A stretch of DNA of 64,000 nt from Typha latifolia (lineage: Eukaryota > Streptophyta > Magnoliopsida > Poales > Typhaceae), in contig CM034100.1 in the NCBI GenBank assembly GCA_019914945.1, forward strand, positions 4,849,209 through 4,913,208. Reading direction: 5' to 3'. Each line of letters starts with the position of its first letter. Position 1 is the stretch's first letter. The notes under the pieces were generated by a model. The model worked only from the letters and a program-made list of their open reading frames with translations, had not been told where the DNA came from and did not search any database. Of this stretch, positions 57,160 through 64,000 are shown piece after piece. Both the position numbers and the translations under genes were made by a program.

Positions 57160-57540
57160 CTAAATCTCTCCCGCCCCGAGATCCACTATCCTATTTTCTT
57201 CTCTAAACACATGGTTAACTTGGACTCCCTCAAAAGCCTTGATCAGACTCAAACACTCAATGATCACCGACTTGATCCTCCATTGGGCATGTAGTTTCAC
57301 CACATAAGGTCTACACTAGAGATCAGAGTCCATCTCCACCTCTAGTTGTTTGCCACTATGGCTTTTAGCCGGCTAGAATCCCAGCCTCAAGCCATATGCT
57401 TCAACTAAGATGGCCGAATCATTCATCGTAGCCTATCGTGCAATCGCAACTAGCGATACCTGATCTAACCTGACCGTGGCACCAGCCCCGCCCTGATAGC
57501 TCATCGGATCAGCTGTTCTATCGTTGTTGAGCTTAAGCCA
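57160..57540 (-). pseudogene. RNase H (RVT_3-type) remnant in the upstream region of GDSL copy C
   Basis: On the minus strand from 57540: WLKLNND, GGAGATVRLDQVSLVAIAR, stop, AILVEAYGLRLGF, stop, KQLEVEMDSDL, stop, then QWRIKSVIIECLSLIKAFEG, VQVNHVFREENRIVD. The order of motifs is that of a full RVT_3 RNase H domain with three in-frame stops. It sits in sequence missing from the otherwise similar copy-B promoter, so it arrived with an insertion of roughly 1 kb. Confidence 0.8.
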
Positions 57541-58072
57541 ACTAGGCTTCGACAGCTTTCACTTCACCTACATCCTTGCACACGGACCCTGTTGGTGGTT
57601 TGCAACCTTCCTGGTTCATGGTTGCATAAATCTTTCCATAGTCCAAGTATACACTTGGGATTTGGCTGCAAAATTCTTCTTTTACTTTACCCGCCTAGAT
57701 GACTCGGCAACCGATCAACTGAAAGTTTCATAAAATTAGATAATCCTTTCCTCATATTTTCCATTCTATTGTACTTAAATATATCAATCAATTCTAGTAG
57801 AATTAATATGTACCATTTCGTATAATTAAAAAAGTTGTAAGATGACTCTGACTCTAAATGATTATTGTAAAAAAAATTATTTGGTGACTTAGCTCACTGG
57901 CTCAACTGCGAGATAACTTTGCTAGAATATAAAATATAAAAATTACCATTTTCTAACGGAGCCAAAGGTGATACGGAGACACTTTGTCTCTCTTATATCT
58001 AGACTTCCGAGTCTTGAATAATAAAATAAAAAAAATCTACTAATCAAACGTTAATAATATGTATCCATGAAA

Positions 58073-58100
58073 GGAATCGCCTACCAACCGGAGAACTCTT
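58073..58100 (+). promoter_or_regulatory. Conserved promoter block with AC-II (MYB) element, GDSL copy C
   Basis: Identical to 49231-49258. ACCAACC is at 58083-58089, about 215-220 bp before the ATG. Retained while nearby sequence diverged. Confidence 0.6.
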
Positions 58101-58303
58101 TGGGACGTGGTTGTATATCATGCGCTCCTTTGAGCAGTTAAAATAATGATTGTTTTTGGTCCATCTCCTTGCAAAGAGACCAAATCAAAGCTGCTCTTGT
58201 ATAGTGGAAGTTGGGGGAAGGCATCAAAAACAAAGTTAAAGAGCCTTCAAGGCTTTCTCAGGTCTCAAACACCTCTGCCCCTTTCCTCTCATCCTATCCT
58301 ACC

Positions 58304-59984
58304 ATGAAGCCTTCCATCCTCGTCTCCTTTCTCCTTCTCTCCTCCATCCTTTCTCACACCTTCGCAGCGGAGAAGTATGCGGCTATATATAACTTTGGCG
58401 ACTCCCTCGTCGACGCCGGCAACCTTTGTGTAAATGGCATCCCAGCCTATCTCGCCACCGCGCGGTGGCCGTATGGCATGACCTTTTTTGGGTACCCGAC
58501 TGGGCGGTGCTCCGATGGCCGCTTGGTGATCGACTATATTGGTACATATTTGCCAATCTTAATTCAGCCTCATAGAAATCTATTCAAATATGTAGATGAC
58601 TAGTTTTGGCAAAAAGCCCACAAAAGGGAAGTCATGCATGGGAGTTACAAAACGGTTTTGTGTTTCTCTGTGTAGCCCAAGCTTTCGGGCTCCCCCTGCT
58701 TCCGCCGTCAAAGGCGAAGAACGCGACCTTTGAGCGCGGCGCGAATTTTGCGATCACCGGCGCGACGGCGCTCGACATTGGCTTCTTCGAGGCGAGGGGA
58801 CTGGGCAAGACCATATGGAATTCTGGGTCCTTGCACACCCAGCTTCAATGGTTTGAGGAAATGAAGCCTTCAGTCTGTAGCTCACCTCAAGGTATATATG
58901 AGACAAATCCTATACTGGTCAAACCCCTGCATAGTTTCTTACATCCTTGTTTGCAATTCTTTTTCTAGAGTGCAAGGAATTCTTTGGGAAATGTCTCTTT
59001 ATTGTCGGTGAATTCGGAGGAAACGATTACAACTCGCCTCTGTTTGCGGGCAGGGACATGATGGAAGCGCACACTATGATTCCCCATGTCATAGAGTCCA
59101 TTTCTAGTGCTATAGAGGTTGTTAATTAGTTAAACTAATTACTTCTACAAATTAACAAACATCAAATTGATGGTTATAAATTCTCATTCTTCTCCTTTTC
59201 TTCTTCTGTTTTTTTTTCCTTTTTTCTATAGAAATTGATTGAGCAAGGAGCTGTAGATCTTGTGGTGCCCGGAGTTTTGCCCATAGGATGCTTCCCTGTG
59301 TACCTTACCTTGTTCAGAGCTAAAGAAGATGGATATGGTCCACAGAGTGGCTGCCTAAGAAAGTTCAACACTTTGTCATGGGTACATAATTCGATGCTTC
59401 AACGGGCGATCCACCGGCTCCGGGATAAGTATCCGGCGGCGAGAATAGTCTACGCCGATTACTATACTCCGGTCGTCCAATTCATGCTTCAACCTGAAAA
59501 ATATGGTTAGTCAATTCCCCCTTTCTCGTAGCTAGAAATATACTGAGTTTTTGTTTCAGAACTTGTCCTGTCTGATGGAGTTAAGTACATCGATCTGCCC
59601 AATGATTTCCATGAATTGGAGGGTCGCCCAATCCATCCTAAATTTGATGGAATTTTCCATTTCAGGTAGGTGAAGGGCTGTTGGGAGGAAATTGGATGGC
59701 TAGGCAAACTTTTGGCCTTGTCCCCAATCTATTATCCTCCATACTTTTAGATGCTTTCCTTTCCAGGAGGGCTTGATGCATGACTAATTAGCTACCATAC
59801 CAATTTCAAAAGTTTTTAACTTAATTCACTTTAATAAACTGGAGATAATTAATGCAGTTGGCAAACGATCTGCCCTCTAAGTGGTTGCAATCCATCTAAC
59901 TTGTTTGTTTTATCATATAGAAGATCCCACTTGGTCATTCTTTAATCATCTTCTCTTGTAGTACATACAGTATATATTGGTCAA

Positions 59985-60031
<47 letters not shown>

Positions 60032-60417
60032 CAAAGAATTAAAAGAAGAAAACAATAGTAGTAACTCAAATCCGGAGGCTAAATCAAAATCTTTAAAAAG
60101 TAGGAAAACTAAGGGCACTAATTTATACTTGCAGTTGGCATGAATATCTTGCAGGGAAATGACTCTTCTCCTTTACATTTGCAGGATTTCACAAGCAGCT
60201 ACCCAAAGCTTGCTGTGGTGCAGGAGGTCAAGGCATTTACAACTTCAACCTTACATACAAATGTGGTGACCCAGGTTCAGTAGCATGTGAGGACCCAGCA
60301 AAACATTGGAGTTGGGATGGCATTCACTTAACTGAAGCTGCTTATGGATTCATAGCCAAAGGTTGGCTTAATGGTCCCTTTGCTGATCCACCTATTATGA
60401 GATCACAACGTCGCTAA
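58304..60417 (+). CDS. GDSL esterase/lipase (SGNH hydrolase), copy C
   Basis: Five exons: 58304-58541, 58676-58891, 58969-59117, 59232-59505 and 60185-60417; GT-AG, 369 aa. Signal peptide about 1-21 (LVSFLLLSSILSHTFAA). Block I YNFGDSLVDAGN with Ser34, NFAITGATAL, GEFGGNDYNSPLFAGRDMM and WDGIHLTEAAYGFIAKGW give the full catalytic set (Ser, Asn, Asp-x-x-His). It is nearly the same as copy B in exons 2-5, and the first part of intron 4 is also alignable with copy B (CTCCTTTCTCGTAGCCAG versus CCCCTTTCTCGTAGCTAG), so the duplication is recent. Intron 4 holds a (CT)n run at about 59992-60026. Secreted or apoplastic ester hydrolase; substrate unknown. Confidence 0.93.
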
Positions 60418-61465
60418 AGAATGCCGACAAGCCCATTTATCCATAAAAAATTTTAGGATTGTTTCTGTAGAAGGACCCATTTTCTTATGCTTATCTTGTT
60501 TAGTTGGTAAAGGTGAAGGTGAAGCTGTGGGTCTTGCTGTAATATGCATTTGTGACGAGTGATGAGCTGGTAAATTTTAATGTTCAGAGACATTTGCGGT
60601 TTAGCCCGAGATTGGATGAAAGAATAATATACGAAGGATTAAAGCAGGTTAATAAATAAATGCCACTGTAGATTACCCCAAGATAAGATCATAATAAGAT
60701 ATAGAGCCTTGAGCTTTTAAGTTTATCGTGTGACTCAGGATCCTAGTTGGTCTCATATCTTGGTGCAATACCAGATGTACGAGTGTACCTCCTGCCTCCT
60801 ACTTGGTCACCATCTTGGTCTAACGTGATGCATACACGATGTAAAGACTTGGAAGAGTTAAATAAAATTAGACATGGATTTTTAAAAAAAAAAAAAGAGG
60901 GACAAGAACAAAGAGAACATCCACCAACCACAAGATCCATAAACTAGTCTTTTAGCCAATTGATGATAGTTGATGGTTCCCATTTATGATTAATGGATGT
61001 TAGTTGCTACTTGCTAGCCTATGAACAAGAGATGAAAAAGGATGTACTAGAAATACCACATAATACGCTATGAGTAAAATAAATTGTGCCCAGAAACTGA
61101 TATAAAAGGGAAGCCTATTTTTACGTTTTTCACTCCTGATATATTAGTTCTCTTATTTCTAAGTTTCATTGGACACTGATCTTCGGCTGAAAAAAAATCG
61201 AAATAAATTCAAATGGTGTGTCTGATTGGGCCTCTTCAGCAAAATTGTGCTTAAAACTAGGCTCAGCCCAAATTCAACCAGACCCATGTTATAGTTGTGC
61301 ACCAATCCAAGTAGCTTATTTCCTATTCAGGAGAAGCTTCCTACACTCGTGATCACAGCCGCACTTGGTTGCCAAAACCACCATTTTATTTACATTATTC
61401 GAAGTTGGAAACAAGCATTCACGCCAAAGTAGAGACAAGCTGAAAGCTTCTTACAAACTACCTAT
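60418..61465. other. Intergenic between GDSL copy C and LEA gene (convergent)
   Basis: 3' flanks of two convergent genes. A-run near 60883-60896. No separate gene seen. Confidence 0.5.
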
Positions 61466-63431
61466 TCACTTCTTTGCCTCTTCCTGCTTCTCCTCAATAA
61501 CCATCTCCTTGAAAGGCTTAACCAAAGGGTCCTCTCCAACAACCATCTCCTTGGCAGTTTGAGCAATTCCAACCACAGTAGCACCCACAGCTTCGCATAC
61601 ATCCCCAGCAATAGTTGTGCCTTCAGTGCTCTTCACTCCCACCATCACTACTGCTGGCTTCTCCGCAACCAACTCTTCTTTCTCCTGTTCTTTTCCTTGC
61701 CACTGCTTCCCTTCCTCTCCTTCCTCCTTTCGCTGCTCTTCGTGTCTCTTGTATTCCTCTCGACCAGTTGGTTCCTTCTCCTGCTCCCCAAGCTTAATGC
61801 AGTTTGCAATTTTGCAAAACAAAAAAGTTGCAAATAATACCAATTGACAACTTTGTCTAAACAAAAGAAGAATACCTTAGATTCTTCATATTTTTGACCA
61901 TACCTTAGCTTCTTTAAGTTTTGGCAGAGCAACTTCTTTAGCTTTCTGAGGTAATTCTGTCGTCTTCTCCTTCACTTCCCCTGCTTTTCGCTCTGCAGTC
62001 TCCTTTGCTCTGTCAGTTGTAAGCTTCGCTGCCTCTTTCGCCTCCTCTGCCTTTTGTGCAGCAATCTCCTTGGCTTTTTGCACAGACTCACCAGTAGTAT
62101 CCTTTGCCTTCTCTGTCTTCTCCGCCGCATAGTCCTTAGCTTTTTGCATAGTTTCAGCAGTAGAACTCTTCGCTTGCTCTGCTTTCTCCCCTGCATACTC
62201 CATTGCTCTACGACTCGCCTCCTTCGCCGCCTCCGTTGCCGCCCCGGCCTTCTCACCCGTTGTCTCCTTGGCCGTAGCAAACTTCTCGCTGGTGGTTTCC
62301 CCGGCGCTTGACGCCATGTCCTTCGCCTTCACCGCAGCTTGCTGCGTGTACTCTGCGGCGGATTTACCAACGGTCACGGTGAGATCCTTGGTTTTCTCAG
62401 CCGCCACCTTCGTATACTCTGCAGCGGTCTTGCCTGTGCTCAAAGTGACATCCTTCGCCTTGACGGCTGCTTGCCTTGCGTACTCTGCGGCGGTCTCCCC
62501 GGTCTTTAGAGTGACATCCTTTGCCTTCTCCGCTCCTTGTTTTGCATACTCTGCAGCAGTCTCGCCGGTTTTTAAGGTTAAATCCTTTGCCTTCACTGCT
62601 CCTTCCTTTGCATACTCTGCAGCAGCCCCACCGGTTTTTAAACTTACATCCTTTGCCTTCACTGCTCCTTCCTTTGCATACTCTGCAGCAGTCTCGCCGG
62701 TTTTTAAAGTTAAATCCTTTGCCTTCACTGCTCCTTCCTTTGCATACTCTGCAGCAGCCCCACCGGTTTTTAAAGTTACATCCTTTGCCTTCACTGCTCC
62801 TTCCTTTGCATACTCTGCAGCAGTCCCACCGGTTTTTAAAGTTACATCCTTTGCCTTCACTGCTGCATGGGATGCAGTGTCCTTGGCCACTTCAAATCCC
62901 TAATTTAGAACACAAGATATCAAATCCGCTCTCTTGTAAGATTACAATACAAAAAAAACAATCCAGTTTATCGCAAAAGATCAGAACAACTCTCGTTAAG
63001 CTTTCACCAAAAAAAAAAGAAAAAAAAAGGAATTAAAAACACATAAGATTTGAGAAAAATATTAGAGTAAACACCTGACGACCCTTCTCCACCGTCAATT
63101 CCTTCGCCTGCGTTCCCTTTTCGGCCGCGTACTCCGCAGCGACATGCACGCCTTGCACAACCGACGCCTTGGCCTCGGTGCCCTTCGCCGCCACGTACGC
63201 CGTCGTGGCGCCGACGGCGTGGGTGACGGTCTCTTTGGTGTCGTGGAGTGCAGCCGAACCCGACTCCTTGGCTTTGGCGTAGCGCTCTTCCGCAGCGCGA
63301 ATGGACTCGGTAGAGTTCTGTTGCGCTTGGCCTCGATACTGGCCGATCTCTTCTGGAGACATACTTGTTTGTTGAGTCGTGCGCTCTTCTTGCTCCGAAG
63401 AGCCCTTCTTGATTTCTTGCTGTGAAGCCAT
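61466..63431 (-). CDS. LEA group 3 protein (embryonic protein DC-8/ECP63-like)
   Basis: Late embryogenesis abundant protein of the LEA_4 type: very hydrophilic, disordered when wet, predicted to form amphipathic helices on drying and to protect membranes and proteins in seeds or under water stress. Three exons on the minus strand: 63431-63075, 62899-61904 and 61792-61466; GT-AG, phase 0, 559 aa, close to DC-8. Exon 1 (119 aa) has a Gln/Glu-rich start and TKETVTHAVGATTAYVAAKG-like helices. Exon 2 has nine 22-residue repeats (consensus YAKEGAVKAKDVTLKTGxxA plus AE), then shorter 11-mer-like K/A/E repeats. Exon 3 (108 aa) is Glu/Lys-rich, then VCEAVGATVVGIAQTAKEMV. No signal peptide or membrane span. 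Two G-box/ABRE elements upstream suggest ABA control. The antisense frame over exon 2 is a repeat shadow. Confidence 0.92.
62285..62878 (-). repeat. Nine 66-bp coding repeats in LEA exon 2
   Basis: Each 66-bp unit encodes a 22-residue LEA motif. Units 2-6 are nearly identical in DNA and units 7-9 are progressively diverged. Units 2+3 and 4+5 form a 132-bp higher-order pair (GGAAAE then GETAAE endings alternate). Confidence 0.93.
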
Positions 63432-63561
63432 TACCGACTATTCACGTAGTAGTACGTTGATGGATGGGCAGCGAAGGATGGGATCCAGTCATGGAAATGG
63501 GAAGACGTTTTAAGAAGATGGGACGATAGCTGTTTGGAGAGGCTGTTGAGACTCCGAGTTG

Positions 63562-63590
63562 ACACGTGTTGGAGGGAGAAGCACACGTGT
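63562..63590 (-). promoter_or_regulatory. Paired ABRE/G-box elements upstream of LEA gene
   Basis: ACACGTGT occurs at 63562-63569 and at 63583-63590, 21 bp apart centre to centre (two helical turns), about 130-160 bp upstream of the LEA ATG. Such pairs form ABA-responsive complexes bound by bZIP (ABF/ABI5) factors in LEA promoters. Confidence 0.75.
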
Positions 63591-64000
63591 TCATGGGATG
63601 AGTGATGCGACGCATGGGGGTGATTGAGATCACGTAGGATACTTCACTAGTGGACGATTTCATGATGGAGATGAACAGATGATAAGAGCGAGGAAGTATA
63701 AGTTGGTGGGTTGGATTAATCCACTCTACATCCGAATATTGTCAAATATAAATCCATATTTTGTTTGGTGGGATGCATATTTCTTTAAGCTATATATACA
63801 GATGCATTAGCTTCTGACATGATTTAAATTAGAAGATAAACTCCACTTACTGTAGCAGAAATCTTACTCGATCAATGCATACATGTGGTTTTCTTTTAGA
63901 CTAAGCATGAGACTCATGTCTATTAATTAGTAGGTTCCAAATTGATTACAGTAAGAGCTAGGCCAGTAGATATTAGTAGATCACTAATATGTTTTGAGTT
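63591..64000. other. Distal LEA promoter, no gene
   Basis: Contains one further ACGT core (GATCACGTAG, about 63630-63639). Otherwise AT-rich and featureless to the window end. Confidence 0.45.

Noticed and set aside
57880..58020. Possible relation of this stretch to the repeat around 42845-43080
   Set aside because: Shared words (GTGAGCTAA-like, AATATAAAATA) are short and AT-rich; not enough to call homology by eye.
62268..62903. Long plus-strand open frame (211 codons) opposite the LEA repeats
   Set aside because: It is the antisense shadow of the 66-bp LEA coding repeat; its translation is periodic for the same reason and it has no independent signature.
1..64000. CRISPR arrays, bacterial operons, organelle insertions, rRNA genes
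   Set aside because: Nothing with the required structure was seen. The tandem repeats present have no spacers and the sequence is typical plant nuclear DNA.

Overview
The window is nuclear DNA of a flowering plant. It has split genes with GT-AG introns, plant-only families (ATL RING-H2, CIN-type TCP, CLE peptides, GDSL esterases, a DC-8-like LEA protein), a miR319-type target site, AT-rich intergenic DNA with many TA/CT microsatellites, and decayed retroelements. GC-rich coding exons in an AT-rich background would fit a monocot, but I cannot fix the clade or species from sequence alone. All exon models below come from reading frames, splice consensus and comparison of paralogues within the window; no database search was run.

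Layout. (1) 1-8.1 kb: a minus-strand cluster of ATL-type RING-H2 ubiquitin ligases, two intact and one broken by a deletion in the RING, plus a 50-bp tandem repeat. (2) 8.1-15.7 kb: no convincing gene, old repeats. (3) 15.7-17.1 kb: a CIN/TCP4-like TCP transcription factor on the minus strand with an embedded miR319 site and a G-rich tract upstream; its start codon is only explained by a short intron that I propose. (4) 17.2-27.7 kb: mostly intergenic, with one candidate small two-exon gene at 24.0 kb and one LTR-like remnant. (5) 27.7-36.8 kb: two CLE signalling-peptide genes about 8.5 kb apart, each followed within about 25 bases by a compound TA/GA microsatellite (a perfect 56-bp palindrome in the first). 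Between them lie LINE debris and a 0.9-kb AT-rich element with long terminal inverted repeats. (6) 39.2-41.0 kb: a GTE-type bromodomain/NET chromatin protein gene, perhaps with a spliced 3' UTR. (7) 46.1-60.4 kb: three tandem five-exon GDSL esterase/lipase genes. The last two are recent duplicates that share promoter and intron sequence and have since been altered by retroelement insertions. (8) 61.5-63.4 kb: a three-exon LEA group-3 (DC-8/ECP63-like) gene on the minus strand with nine 22-residue repeats and two G-box/ABRE elements upstream.

The genes do not form an operon-like pathway. The main themes are local tandem duplication (ATL, GDSL, perhaps CLE) and decay or insertion of LINE/RNase H elements around the duplicated genes. 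I found no clearly new molecular system. The observations most worth checking are the TCP start/intron, the palindrome behind the first CLE gene, the AC-element block shared by two GDSL promoters, and the long-TIR element.
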